Positions 1 to 8,324 are shown, counted from the stretch's first letter. The stretch: DNA of 55,526 nucleotides from Mediterraneibacter agrestimuris (GCF_943193195.1 NZ_CALPDG010000023.1:1-55526), one strand, 5' to 3'. A program made the numbers and translations. Notes: generated by a model from the letters alone, not told the origin.

Positions 1-32
1 GAGACAAAAGAAAAAATAGATTTTATCGAAAA

Positions 33-380
33 GTGGTGCTGGAGTTCTTCTCCAGCACCAACTTTGTCTACAGTCTGACAGAAATACAAATATTAAATTT
101 GTATTTCTGTTTAGAGAATAGAATAGTAAAAGTCAGCAATCAAATAGTTAAGTTGACGGCAAAAGAATTTGATATCCTTGCGCTCCTGATCATGCATCCG
201 AAACGTGTCTTTACCTATGAAATGATCATGGATTTGGTCTGGCATGAAGATTATACATTTTATTCCCGTAAGGCTGTTAACAACCATGTGAGTAATTTGC
301 GGAAAAAATTAAAGATTGCCCCGGATATACCCGATTATATAAAAAGTGTCTATGGTGTCGGTTATAAATTCGAGGTGTGA
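33..380 (+). CDS. Orphan OmpR/PhoB-type winged-helix DNA-binding protein, start uncertain
   Basis: The C-terminal 80 residues match the OmpR/PhoB effector domain: LTAKEFDILALL, then KRVFTYEMIMDLVW, then the recognition-helix region KAVNNHVSNLRKKL and the wing SVYGVGYKFEV. No receiver (phospho-acceptor) domain precedes it, so it is a domain-only regulator or the tail of a broken response regulator. The reading frame can open at GTG 33, but the first 25 codons run through two strong hairpins (35-57 and 79-109) and have no clear ribosome site, so the true start probably lies further in, or the gene is a remnant. Proteins of this form are common in clostridial integrative elements, which fits the sigma factor and recombinase downstream. 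A terminator follows at once. Confidence 0.6.
   Translation: MVLEFFSSTNFVYSLTEIQILNLYFCLENRIVKVSNQIVKLTAKEFDILALLIMHPKRVFTYEMIMDLVWHEDYTFYSRKAVNNHVSNLRKKLKIAPDIPDYIKSVYGVGYKFEV
79..109. repeat. 13-bp perfect inverted repeat
   Basis: Arms cagaaatacaaat (79-91) and atttgtatttctg (97-109) flank a 5-base loop. It lies inside the apparent 5' part of the winged-helix ORF and may be an operator or an RNA hairpin. A second hairpin (gtgctggag / ctccagcac) sits just upstream at 35-57. Confidence 0.5.
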
Positions 381-381
381 A

Positions 382-413
382 GAAGCGCGGCAATATCAGT
401 CCGCGCTTCTTTT
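382..413 (+). terminator. Rho-independent terminator after winged-helix gene
   Basis: Arms gaagcgcgg (382-390) and ccgcgcttc (401-409) pair perfectly and are followed by a short T run. It begins right after the stop codon of the winged-helix gene. Confidence 0.75.
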
Positions 414-856
414 GCAAAATACAGCAGAGTTTCAGTGTACTTTGGAAGAATATGGACACTTCGGGAAAAAGAATAGAAGATTTCCACGTATGCTCTCCCC
501 ATACAGAAGGAGGTTGACAATAAAACGTCCATAGGTTCTCCTTCGTGGAGGGAGACCATAGTGGATGGAGAGAAAGCCGGAAGTTCGGCCCCGGAAACAC
601 CGGGTATATTCTTATAGCGGCCCTGTAATTCAGCTGAGGATTACAGGGCTTTTCCATTCGACAAAAAATGACATAAGTTTTTCGTTTTCTGCAAATTGCA
701 GAAGTGGTCAGTATGAGTGTGCGTCTGTCTGTTGGCAGGCGCCTCTTTTTATATTCAGGGAAGAAGATCCTCTTCCCAGTTGGCGTATACGCTGCCGGTC
801 CCCGCCTTCAATTTTGATTTTCGGTTCAATCAAAAAATCAAGATCGGAGGATTATC
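414..856. other. Gene-free leader region with two further hairpins
   Basis: No convincing protein is encoded here. A hairpin with arms gccctgtaat (620-629) and attacagggc (640-649) is followed by TTTT, and a second (gcgtctg 721-727, caggcgc 736-742, then ctcttttt) also looks like a terminator. Both lie upstream of the sigma-factor gene, so they may attenuate its transcription or end an unrecognised short RNA. Confidence 0.4.
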
Positions 857-1282
857 ATGAGAGAAATCAATCTGCGGGAATTTTACCCGGAAATATATAA
901 AGAAGACTATGTTGTTTCACTGCCGGACGAGATTGTGGAAGTCCTGATGGAATTCAGACGGGGAGATACTGCTTACCGGATCCGTACATACCGGTACAAA
1001 GCATATTTTTCTCTGGATTGCGGCGACAACATTGAAAGGGAGATGCGTCACCATGTTCCTTCTGTCCAGGAGATCATAGAGAAGAATATAGAAGAAGAAA
1101 AGCTCTATGCCGCGCTTGATCAGCTTACTGAAAAACAGAGGAAGAGAGTGTATGCACATTACATTCTTGGCATAAAGCAGTCAGACATTGCAAAAATGGA
1201 GGGGACTTCGGTAAGTACAGTCCATGAAAGTATCAAGAGAGGACTTCGGAGGCTGGAAAAAATTATGAAAAAAAGTTTGTAA
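857..1282 (+). CDS. Sigma-70 family (region 4) protein of an integrative element
   Basis: 141 residues. The C-terminal half is a sigma region 4 helix-turn-helix: QLTEKQRKRVYAHYILGIKQSDIAKMEGTS followed by STVHESIKRGLRRLEK, where the second helix would contact a -35 element. The N-terminal part (residues 1-75) is not a recognisable region 2, so it may act as a DNA-binding activator rather than a full sigma factor. Such small sigma-like proteins sit next to the recombinase in many Firmicute conjugative or mobilisable elements (the Tn916 Orf7 type is one). GGAGGA lies 7-8 bases before the ATG. The next genes on the same strand are TnpW and the serine recombinase, so control of excision genes is a reasonable inference. 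Confidence 0.8.
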   Translation: MREINLREFYPEIYKEDYVVSLPDEIVEVLMEFRRGDTAYRIRTYRYKAYFSLDCGDNIEREMRHHVPSVQEIIEKNIEEEKLYAALDQLTEKQRKRVYAHYILGIKQSDIAKMEGTSVSTVHESIKRGLRRLEKIMKKSL

Positions 1283-1335
1283 AAAACCCGAAAACGAACC
1301 CCGTATTTGTACTGAATAATAGGAGGACAGCCTAT

Positions 1336-1383
1336 ATGGAAATGCCTGACAGTGGATGGATCGTTCAAAGGAAAATCTTCTGA
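1336..1383 (+). CDS. Possible 15-residue leader peptide
   Basis: An AGGAGG site (1321-1326) is followed by ATG 1336 and 15 codons (MEMPDSGWIVQRKIF) ending at TGA 1383. It immediately precedes a GC-rich, hairpin-rich non-coding stretch, an arrangement typical of translated leaders. No homologue is recognised, so this rests only on the ribosome site and position. Confidence 0.25.
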   Translation: MEMPDSGWIVQRKIF

Positions 1384-1800
1384 CCATAAGGGTGGTATTC
1401 CCGGCTTCCCCGGCGCACCTTGACAACTTCATATACGATACCACAGGTACGTTACCTGTGCTCTGAGCGAAGACAGAGCGTCGCGAAGAAAGACAGTCCA
1501 CCGGGAGGTGATGGCAGCAGGACTGTCTGAGCGGGCAGCGTGATCTGTCGATCCGGCTGCGGCACGCCGGACGCGGTGACAGGCACAGGGGATAATGATA
1601 CTTTCTCACGATCCCTCACAGACTGGAAGGGAAGTTCCTGCAGTGTGCGCAAGCTCCGGCAAAGCGGCGGCACAGGTGGGGCTATGATGCGGCGGGCCGG
1701 CCGCAGCCTGTGGTATCCCTGCTGTCAGGGGGCGTGGCAAAAGTGACAGAGTTTTTGGAGAAGAATATAAGACAGCTGTGCAGCAGGAAATGGATCACAA
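1384..1800 (+). other. GC-rich structured non-coding segment, candidate RNA
   Basis: About 415 bases without a convincing ORF and clearly richer in G+C than their surroundings. Several local inverted repeats are visible: acaggta / ttacctgt near 1443-1459, ctctg / cagag near 1460-1477, and the perfect pair gacagtcc / ggactgtc near 1492-1528. It lies between the sigma-like gene and tnpW. It could be a structured leader or regulatory RNA of the element, or the recombination/transfer origin region. I do not recognise an RNA family. Confidence 0.35.
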
Positions 1801-1854
1801 TAACCAGACAACACTGTGCAGCTGTTTTTTTCTTATATATGGAAGGAGGAGTTA

Positions 1855-2040
1855 ATGGCAGGAGACAATAAGAACGGTGAGATTTCCGGGTTCCAGTTAA
1901 GGATCAATGATTCTGCGGTGCTGGTAAGATTCAGCAGAAATGCAGACCAGGATGTCAGGACAAAGGTACGGGATATCCTGACAGAAGCATATGAGGAACG
2001 CTTTCAGCAGGGGATCTCCGCTTATGCACAGTCGCTATGA
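1855..2040 (+). CDS. TnpW-like transposon-encoded protein
   Basis: 61 residues (MAGDNKNGEISGFQLRINDS at the N terminus, then AVLVRFSRNADQDVRTKV, DILTEAY and an ER-rich tail). Short proteins of this kind, called TnpW, accompany clostridial mobile elements that use large serine recombinases. Their molecular role is not well established. ATG 1855 is chosen because GGAAGGAGG (1841-1849) sits directly upstream; a longer frame opening at 1816 has no ribosome site. It is followed 171 bases later by the recombinase. Confidence 0.7.
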   Translation: MAGDNKNGEISGFQLRINDSAVLVRFSRNADQDVRTKVRDILTEAYEERFQQGISAYAQSL

Positions 2041-2211
2041 AACTTACAGAATTGCGCTTGCTTTGTTGGAACCGCGCATTGAAGCGGCGTGCTTTTCGCG
2101 GTATAATGAATGTGTCGGGAGAGATATATTCCACGGCAGGAACCTTGAAAACCGAAAAGAGATCAGGCAACGCAATTCCGTACAAATGAAGTGATGTACG
2201 GAGGAAGCGTT

Positions 2212-3825
2212 ATGAAATTACAACGGGTTATTTGTCTTTACAGAGTATCTACAAAGAAACAGGTAGACAAGAATGAGAATGATATTCCAATGCAGAAAAC
2301 AGCGTGCTGGGATTTTGCCAGCAGCAAGCCGGACTGGACGATCGTAAAAGAGTATTCGGAGAAAGGTATTTCCGGATATAAGGTGTCAGCTGATGACAGG
2401 GATGCAATCCAGGAATTAAAGGAGGCAGCCCTGAAGGACGAGTTTGATATCCTTCTGGTGTTCATGTTTGACCGGATCGGCAGGATCGATGACGAGACGC
2501 CTTTCGTGGTGGAGTGGTTCGCTAAGCACGGGATACAGGTCTGGAGCGTCATGGAAGGACAGCAGAGGTTTGACAGCCATGTGGACAAGCTGATGAATTA
2601 CCTGCGGTTTTGGCAGGCGTCAGGAGAAAGCGAAAAGACTTCCATGAGGATCAAGAGCAAGATGCAGCAGATGATAGAAGATGGATTGTACACAGGTGGT
2701 CCTGTAAAGTACGGCTACCATCTCATAGACAGCGGACTGGTGAACCGAAAGGGAATTCCCATCAAAAAATATGCGGTCGATGCTGTGGAGAGCGAAGTCT
2801 TACATATGATAGATGATATGACGATCCATAAAGGGTATGGTTCTCACAGACTTTCAAGATATCTTAATGAGAATGGATATAAGACGCATACAGGCGGTAA
2901 ATTTACGAGCACCATTGTCAACCGCATCTTAAAGGACCGTTTCTACTGCGGATATCTGGATGACGGAACATCCACAGAGGCATTGCAGGCGCTGCGGATC
3001 CGCAGTGATGAAACTTATGTACAGATCCTGGAGATCCTGGAACAGCGGAACAACGCGAATGAGGAGAAACGCCACATCGCCTTACAGACGAAAGGGCAAG
3101 CAATGCTCTCCGGGAATATTTTCTGCGCACACTGCGGCGGACGTCTGACGACGATCCGGTATCGGGATCATTATACAAGAGTGGACGGCTCTGAGTATTC
3201 CGTGGATCAGATTAAATATTCCTGTTACCACAAAAGCCGTAAGCTCTGCAAGTGTGACGGTCAGACTACATATCAGGCGGACCGGGTGGATGAAATCATA
3301 TGCCAGATCATCCGTCAGATATTCAGCTGTATGAGCGGCGCGCCGGAAGAGGAAACGTTACAGGCTTTACTGAAACGGCAGATAGCAGGAAATAAGGCGA
3401 GACAGACACAGCTTGAACATGACCTTGGAAAGAGCCGGGAGCAGCTGACAAAACTGCAGCTCGAGATTGCAAAAACACTGACTGGCGAAAGCGTGTACTC
3501 ACCGGAAGATCTGACGCAGGTTCTTCGGACAGTGAAAGAGAATATTGCAAATGGTGAGCGGGAGCTTGCAAAGCTTAAAGAGGAAGAGGCGCAGAAGAAA
3601 CAGGGCATCGATCTGATCACACCTGCATATAATCAGTTTAAGTCATGGGCAGAGGAATTTGACACCGCAACACTGGAGCAGAAGAAGATGATCGCGTGCT
3701 ACCTGTTCAAGCGGATCGAAGTAGGCAGGGATTACCAGATCTCCGTGGAGCTGAATATGACATATCAGCAGTTCTGCACAGAATGGAATAACGGAGATTT
3801 CTGGAAAAACACAGTTGCGGTCTGA
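2212..3825 (+). CDS. Large serine recombinase (resolvase/integrase family)
   Basis: 537 residues, the usual size for a large serine integrase. Residues 1-150 are the catalytic resolvase domain: LYRVSTKKQ holds the nucleophile Ser13, and FDRIGR and GISG follow. The middle is the Recombinase domain (GGPVKYGYHL onward). A zinc ribbon follows with FCAHCGGRL (Cys305, Cys308) and a second Cys pair around CKCDG. Then comes a coiled coil (about 385-450, QLEHDLGKSREQLTKLQLEI) that in this family controls recombination direction. ATG 2212 has GGAGGA upstream; an earlier ATG at 2191 does not. The gene ends 125 bases before a tRNA-Asn 3' half, the normal place for an element's own attachment site. It should insert or excise the element by strand exchange through a Ser-DNA link. 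Confidence 0.93.
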   Translation: MKLQRVICLYRVSTKKQVDKNENDIPMQKTACWDFASSKPDWTIVKEYSEKGISGYKVSADDRDAIQELKEAALKDEFDILLVFMFDRIGRIDDETPFVVEWFAKHGIQVWSVMEGQQRFDSHVDKLMNYLRFWQASGESEKTSMRIKSKMQQMIEDGLYTGGPVKYGYHLIDSGLVNRKGIPIKKYAVDAVESEVLHMIDDMTIHKGYGSHRLSRYLNENGYKTHTGGKFTSTIVNRILKDRFYCGYLDDGTSTEALQALRIRSDETYVQILEILEQRNNANEEKRHIALQTKGQAMLSGNIFCAHCGGRLTTIRYRDHYTRVDGSEYSVDQIKYSCYHKSRKLCKCDGQTTYQADRVDEIICQIIRQIFSCMSGAPEEETLQALLKRQIAGNKARQTQLEHDLGKSREQLTKLQLEIAKTLTGESVYSPEDLTQVLRTVKENIANGERELAKLKEEEAQKKQGIDLITPAYNQFKSWAEEFDTATLEQKKMIACYLFKRIEVGRDYQISVELNMTYQQFCTEWNNGDFWKNTVAV

Positions 3826-3901
3826 AGGGTGGAACTCCAAAGATACTATTAGCCGACATAACCCGGTATGTAATCGTAATAATGTCCCCCACAGGATCAT
3901 T

Positions 3902-3949
3902 CGAGGCGAAAAATGCCGGATACATTTTTCGGTATGTAACCGCCTCGCG
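3902..3949. other. Probable recombinase attachment-site arm (nested inverted repeats)
   Basis: An outer inverted repeat (cgaggcg ... cgcctcg) encloses an inner one (cgaaaaatg / catttttcg), directly before the tRNA-Asn half. The motif cggtatgtaa occurs here and again near 3866 in the same orientation. A related sequence (ttcggtgtg) stands at the same distance before the second tRNA half at 7576. This fits the end of an integrative element at its att site. Confidence 0.5.
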
Positions 3950-3950
3950 T

Positions 3951-4012
3951 GGTAGAGCACTCGGCTGTTAACCGAGTTGTCGTTGGTTCGAGTCCAACAG
4001 GGGGAGTTTGAA
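3951..4012 (+). repeat. tRNA-Asn 3' half, copy 1 of a 62-bp direct repeat
   Basis: The sequence runs from the D loop (ggtagagc) through an anticodon arm with GTT, the T arm (gttggttcgagtccaac) and the acceptor 3' strand aggggga. The 5' acceptor strand and 5' D stem are missing, so this is not a working tRNA. It is identical over 62 bases to 7576-7637 and is followed by a similar terminator. This is the expected relic of integration into a tRNA-Asn gene. Confidence 0.85.
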
Positions 4013-4013
4013 A

Positions 4014-4046
4014 AGTCCTGTAAACATCAGCGTTTGCAGGACTTTT
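4014..4046 (+). terminator. Terminator downstream of tRNA-Asn half, copy 1
   Basis: aaagtcctg and caggactttttc pair around a loop containing taaacatcagcgttt. A diverged version of the same hairpin follows the second tRNA half at about 7637-7672. Confidence 0.7.
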
Positions 4047-4379
4047 TCATACCTTAGATGGGAGAGAAGGATTCTGGAAAGCAATGTGCTGTTAACCGAG
4101 AAAGGTAATCCTTGATTGCTCAATGAAATAGTTACATTTGTTAGAAATGGCAGATTTACATTCTAGCCTATATAAAGCAGGAATGGTAACATAGAATATT
4201 TATAAAAGAAAAAATATATACGGGATGCACAAAAGCCAAGGTAGAGCCGTAGCTTTCCACTTAAAGAAATCTTGTACTAAATTTATACGGGGTTTCTTTT
4301 TTTCATTAATTAATTGAAGATAGGATGAGAATAGACTATAATATAAAAATAATCATATGAGTGAAAGCAGGAAAGAAAA
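4047..4379. other. Intergenic region with terminator-like hairpin and promoter
   Basis: No gene is seen in this 333-base stretch. Near 4265-4301, aagaaatc and a ggtttcttttttt tail suggest a weak terminator. A promoter for the downstream ATPase gene follows. Confidence 0.4.
4314..4342 (+). promoter_or_regulatory. Promoter for the AlbA/HATPase gene
   Basis: TTGAAG (4314-4319), a 17-base spacer and a perfect TATAAT (4337-4342), 38 bases before the ATG. Confidence 0.6.
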
Positions 4380-5606
4380 ATGTCAGAGCATCAAGGCGTT
4401 GAATGGAAGGAAATTTGGAAAGATGAATATTTGAAATGGATATGTGGATATGCCAATGCACAGGGCGGAATACTTATTGTTGATAGTTATCCGTTTCCGG
4501 TTAATTATAGAGGGAAATATTACTATCGCAGCGGTAGTACCATGCAGGAAATAAAGGGAATAGAATTATTAAAATTCCTTTACGAAAGGCAAGGGAAAAC
4601 ATGGGATAATGTGCCAATACCAGGAGAAACAGCAGATGCTCTAAGTAAGGAAGCGTTGCAGGAATTCAGAAAAAAATCTGTTTATAAAAAGCGGTTAAGT
4701 AAAATTGCAGCAGAGGTCAATGACAAATTATTGTTAGAGAATTTAAAATTATTTGAGGGAGAAAATTTGATACGGGCGGCAATTTTAATGTTTCATCCTG
4801 ATCCGGAAAAATGGGTAACAGGCGCGTATATAAAAATTGGATATTTTGGAGATTCTGATTCTGATTTAAGGTATCAAGATGAAATTCATGGACCTTTAAT
4901 TTTACAAGCGGATAAAGCGATGGAGTTAATTTATACCAAGTATATGAAGGCTTTAATTGATTACGAGGGTTTACAGAGAATAGAAACATATCTGTTTCCA
5001 ATGGAGGGATTTCGTGAGATCTTGCTGAATGCCATTAATCATAAAGATTATAGTACAGGAATTCCCATTCAGATTAGCGTTTATGAAGATAAAATATATG
5101 TTTGGAATGATGGAAAATGGCCTGAAAATTTGCCTGTGGATGAAATATATAAGAAGCATTCTTCAATACCGTACAATCCTAAAATGGCAGATGTTTTCTA
5201 TAAAGCTGGGGAGATTGAATCTTGGGGAAGAGGATTTGATAAGATTATGGAGGTATGTGAAAAGGAAAAGGCTCCTTATCCGGATATTGATGCTAACTCT
5301 AGGGGAGTTATGGTATTGTGTAAACCTTGTGAGCAATATAGTAAATTATTAAAAGAAAAATACGGAAAAGAAACGCTGTCTAATATGCCACTAGAAAAGT
5401 TGTCACAAGAAGAACAAGTTCGCATGGCTGCGATATTGAAATATCTGGAAGATAATTCTATAATCACCAACGCAATAGGTCGTGATTTATTAGGAAAATC
5501 AGTGGCAACGACGAAACGTTATATCAAAAGATTATGTGAAGTGGGAATTTTGGAGCAAAAGGGTGCTGGCAGGAGTTCATATTATGAACGAAAAAGAATC
5601 GATTAA
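4380..5606 (+). CDS. AlbA/Schlafen-like ATP-binding regulator with an internal deletion
   Basis: 408 residues. The start (EWKEIWKDEYLKWICGYANAQGG) and the later strand (SYPFPVNYRGKYYYRSGST) belong to the AlbA_2/Schlafen-type N-terminal domain. They are joined around residues 31-35, whereas family members have roughly 50 residues between them, so most of the central AlbA fold is missing in frame. A GHKL-type HATPase region follows (FREILLNAINHKDYS, WNDGKWPE, GRGFDKIM), then a C-terminal winged helix (LLGKSVATTKRYIKRL). The family (COG2865) is described as regulator or helicase-related, and its role here is unknown. It lies 102 bases before the GmrSD-like gene on the same strand inside the tRNA-Asn repeat islet, so it may regulate or assist that gene. 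The deletion may have made it non-functional. Confidence 0.75.
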   Translation: MSEHQGVEWKEIWKDEYLKWICGYANAQGGILIVDSYPFPVNYRGKYYYRSGSTMQEIKGIELLKFLYERQGKTWDNVPIPGETADALSKEALQEFRKKSVYKKRLSKIAAEVNDKLLLENLKLFEGENLIRAAILMFHPDPEKWVTGAYIKIGYFGDSDSDLRYQDEIHGPLILQADKAMELIYTKYMKALIDYEGLQRIETYLFPMEGFREILLNAINHKDYSTGIPIQISVYEDKIYVWNDGKWPENLPVDEIYKKHSSIPYNPKMADVFYKAGEIESWGRGFDKIMEVCEKEKAPYPDIDANSRGVMVLCKPCEQYSKLLKEKYGKETLSNMPLEKLSQEEQVRMAAILKYLEDNSIITNAIGRDLLGKSVATTKRYIKRLCEVGILEQKGAGRSSYYERKRID

Positions 5607-5708
5607 TGAGCCGATAATGAGCTGATTGATGAGCCGAATAATGAGCGAAAATAAACCGTAGCAATAGTAAATTTGTAGTGCATTTAGAAGAGGAGTGAGG
5701 AATGAAGT

Positions 5709-7457
5709 ATGGATATAAAGCCAAGTACAATGACGATAACTCAATTATTATCATCACGATGCCAATTTTCAATTCCAAGATTCCAGAGGGAATACTCATG
5801 GGAAAGAAGAAATTATCAAGAATTTTTTGATGATATGCTTGACTGCTTAAATATAGATGCAAATGGCAAAATCTTTGATAGACCGTATTTTTTGGGGACT
5901 ATGCTTTTTATCGGAAACTTAGAGATGGCTGGTCAGACTTTAGATGTTGTGGATGGTCAACAGAGGTTAACAATTATAACAATATTGTTTTCCGCTATTT
6001 CAGATCATTTTCGTGAAATAGGGAATGATAAGTTGAGCAAACGTATTTTTCAATATATTATGACGGAAGATGACAATGGTGACTTAGTTAGAATTTTACA
6101 AAGTAAGACACATTATCCTTTTTTCTCATACTATATTCAAGATATAAAAAAGGAGATAAAAGAGGAAGCAAATTCAGAAGAAGAAATTTGTATACAAGAA
6201 ACTTTTGAATATTTATATCAAAGAACATCTGAAAATAGTTTAAGGAGTAGTCTATGTAAATTACATGGGAAAAGCTATGTAGATAATATTACTTATGAAG
6301 ATATTTTAAAAGCACTTAGAGATCAAGTACTTAAAAGTCTTGTTGTTATAATTTCAACAGCAGAACGGAAAGACGCAAATTCTATTTTTGAGATATTAAA
6401 TGCGAAGGGGAAGCGATTGGCGAGTGTTGACTTAATTAAGAATCAGATATTTTCAATAGCAATAACTACGGAGCCAGCAGATTTTGCAGATGTTACTTGG
6501 AATAAAATAAAAGATATTTTGTATAGCGGAAACGAGACCGTTGGAATGGCTACATTTTTTAGACATTATTGGGTTTCAAAATATTCGCAAAGTTCAGAAA
6601 AAAAGTTATATGAAAAATTTATGAATGAAATTAAACCTGCCAATGATGAGACATATAAAGAGTTTCTAAAAGGCGTAGAAAAGAACGCAAAATATTATAT
6701 GCAAATTGTTAATTCTTCCAGAGGAGATTATCAAAATAAAAAGCAGTACTTTTGGTTAGTTCAAAGTCTCGATTATTTATCAGATAAATTTAATATTGTA
6801 CAGATTAGGATTATATTAATGGCTGTTTTTGAGATTAAAGATCGCGGACTTATTTCAATGAATAAATTTAAAAACTTAGTTCAGTATTTAGAAGGATTTC
6901 ACTTTATTTATAATGCTGTACTTTCAAGAAGAGCTAATGTGGTAGATTCTCCTTATGCAAGCTCTGCTAGAAAATTAAGAAAATGCCAGACAAAAGAGCA
7001 GGTGGATAAATGCATAGAAGAATTAAAGAATAAATTAGATAAACAATATCCATCATATAATGATTTTAAAAATAAATTTATCCACTTTAAGTATTCAAAG
7101 CAAGATACACCAGATAATATGAAAGTCAAATATATTATTAATAAGATGTATTGTTATTTTTCAAAGGGAAAGGAAGATATTTTTCCAGATAACGGTAGCA
7201 TTGAACATATACTTCCTGAAAGTTCTGGAGAAAGGGCGTTGAATATTGGAAATTTAATTTTGTTGGAAATTAAATTGAATAATAATGCAAGTCAAGCTAA
7301 TTATACTGATAAGAAACAAAAATATTATTCTGAATCTAATTATGATTGGGTTAAGTATTTTATTGATGAGCATATATCTTGGACAGAAGAGGATGTTCTT
7401 GTGAGGGCGGAAAACATGGCAGATATATATTATCACAAAATTCTTGAAAGGGAGTAG
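5709..7457 (+). CDS. GmrSD-like DUF262/DUF1524 protein, probable type IV restriction enzyme
   Basis: 582 residues with both halves of a GmrSD system in one chain. The N-terminal DUF262 (GmrS-like) domain has PRFQREYSW at 23-31 and VVDGQQRLT at 81-89, the motif tied to NTP use. The C-terminal DUF1524 (GmrD-like) domain has an HNH-type nuclease motif, SIEHILPES (about 497-505) followed by NIGNLILL. Known GmrSD enzymes cut DNA carrying modified cytosines, as in T-even phages; the substrate here is unknown. Length and motifs are complete, so it looks active. Base composition is very AT-rich compared with the core genes, consistent with transfer. It shares an islet between two tRNA-Asn halves with the AlbA/HATPase gene. 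Confidence 0.88.
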   Translation: MDIKPSTMTITQLLSSRCQFSIPRFQREYSWERRNYQEFFDDMLDCLNIDANGKIFDRPYFLGTMLFIGNLEMAGQTLDVVDGQQRLTIITILFSAISDHFREIGNDKLSKRIFQYIMTEDDNGDLVRILQSKTHYPFFSYYIQDIKKEIKEEANSEEEICIQETFEYLYQRTSENSLRSSLCKLHGKSYVDNITYEDILKALRDQVLKSLVVIISTAERKDANSIFEILNAKGKRLASVDLIKNQIFSIAITTEPADFADVTWNKIKDILYSGNETVGMATFFRHYWVSKYSQSSEKKLYEKFMNEIKPANDETYKEFLKGVEKNAKYYMQIVNSSRGDYQNKKQYFWLVQSLDYLSDKFNIVQIRIILMAVFEIKDRGLISMNKFKNLVQYLEGFHFIYNAVLSRRANVVDSPYASSARKLRKCQTKEQVDKCIEELKNKLDKQYPSYNDFKNKFIHFKYSKQDTPDNMKVKYIINKMYCYFSKGKEDIFPDNGSIEHILPESSGERALNIGNLILLEIKLNNNASQANYTDKKQKYYSESNYDWVKYFIDEHISWTEEDVLVRAENMADIYYHKILERE

Positions 7458-7575
7458 AGAGTGGTTAAAAGAAGAGAATAAATGTTAGAGGAAAAGAAAG
7501 ACGGTATAGGACTTTGAATTTTACAGAAATAAAAAGTATTCGTTACAAATATTTCGGTGTGCGAGCGCACCCGTC

Positions 7576-7637
7576 GGTAGAGCACTCGGCTGTTAACCGA
7601 GTTGTCGTTGGTTCGAGTCCAACAGGGGGAGTTTGAA
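7576..7637 (+). repeat. tRNA-Asn 3' half, copy 2 of the direct repeat
   Basis: Identical over 62 bases to 3951-4012. It again lacks the tRNA 5' half; the bases before it (ggtgtgc / gcgcacc) form a small hairpin instead. A terminator (gatctgtaaac ... gtttgcaggtc, then T7) follows at about 7637-7672. Together the copies bound the 3.6-kb islet. Confidence 0.85.
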
Positions 7638-7672
7638 GATCTGTAAACATTTTGTTTGCAGGTCTTTTTTTA

Positions 7673-8095
7673 GGATAGCGCGATAAAGTTTTGTATCTAC
7701 TTTTGGTGTCTGCTATATAAGCCGCTATATCGAATCATATTAAAATACTTTAGCGATATTGATTTCTTCATAGCAACAGGAATGACGAAAATTCAGGTAG
7801 ATATTGTAAACAACATTGCAGGGAAGCACTACAGTACACAAATCAGCTTCAGACATAATGGAGGGTTGGTTTTACGGTGGTTTAGAGTATCAATTTAGAC
7901 AGAAAGAATGCAGAATTGACGTTCACATATACATTAGAGTAATTGGTTGAGATAGATAAAGAGCCGGCTGGAGATATAAGGTCTTGACTATATGGTAAAT
8001 CTAAAAGACAGGGGCGTTAAAATAGAGTTTCAAAAATATCCATTCAGAAATATCCAAAAAAGGATATGCAAATAAAAGAAAATATAGTATACTTG
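7673..8095. other. Gene-free stretch before the cobalamin riboswitch
   Basis: No supported gene. One short open stretch from ATG near 7783 (MTKIQVDIVNNIAGKHYSTQ...) stops after about 39 codons and is not recognised. AT-rich sequence at 8030-8095, with repeats of aaatatcca, probably holds the promoter of the riboswitch transcript. Confidence 0.3.
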
Positions 8096-8232
8096 TAAAG
8101 TACAAATAAGGAAACCAGTGAAAATCTGGTACAGGCTTACCCCTACTGTAAGCAGGGACGAAGAACAACAACCATTGTCCGTCAGGATGAGAAGGTGTTC
8201 GGAGGCTGAACTGCAAGTCAGGATACTTTAAC
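8096..8232 (+). ncRNA. Adenosylcobalamin (B12) riboswitch
   Basis: The order of conserved blocks fits the cobalamin riboswitch: ataaggaa, the hairpin ccagtgaaaatctgg followed by tacagg, then cccctactgtaagcaggg, gacgaa, ggatgagaagg, and the terminal aagtcaggata that replaces the classic AGCCAGGAGAC box. It ends about 60 bases before an intrinsic terminator that precedes the DUF4430 gene, so B12 binding should stop transcription of the downstream pair. Confidence 0.88.
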
Positions 8233-8293
8233 AATGGAACGATTCTATTTTGGGTGAGAAATAGGATAGGCATCAAAGATAAAGTGAAATGGG

Positions 8294-8324
8294 GAAGACT
8301 CTGTATTAACAGTGTCTTCTTTTT
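8294..8324 (+). terminator. Riboswitch expression-platform terminator
   Basis: gaagac (8294-8299) pairs with gtcttc (8314-8319); the stem extends inward past one mismatch and is followed by T6. It lies between the riboswitch aptamer and the ribosome site of the DUF4430 gene. Confidence 0.75.

Noticed and set aside
277-657. A 126-codon minus-strand frame near the left end
   Set aside because: It crosses two intrinsic terminator hairpins and the winged-helix gene, with no recognisable protein.
1540-1746. A 68-codon plus-strand frame in the GC-rich region
   Set aside because: No ribosome site, no known family and composition driven by GC-rich hairpins; treated as non-coding.
3951-4012. A functional tRNA-Asn gene
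   Set aside because: The anticodon and T arms are good, but the 5' acceptor strand and 5' D stem are absent in both copies, so neither can fold as a tRNA.
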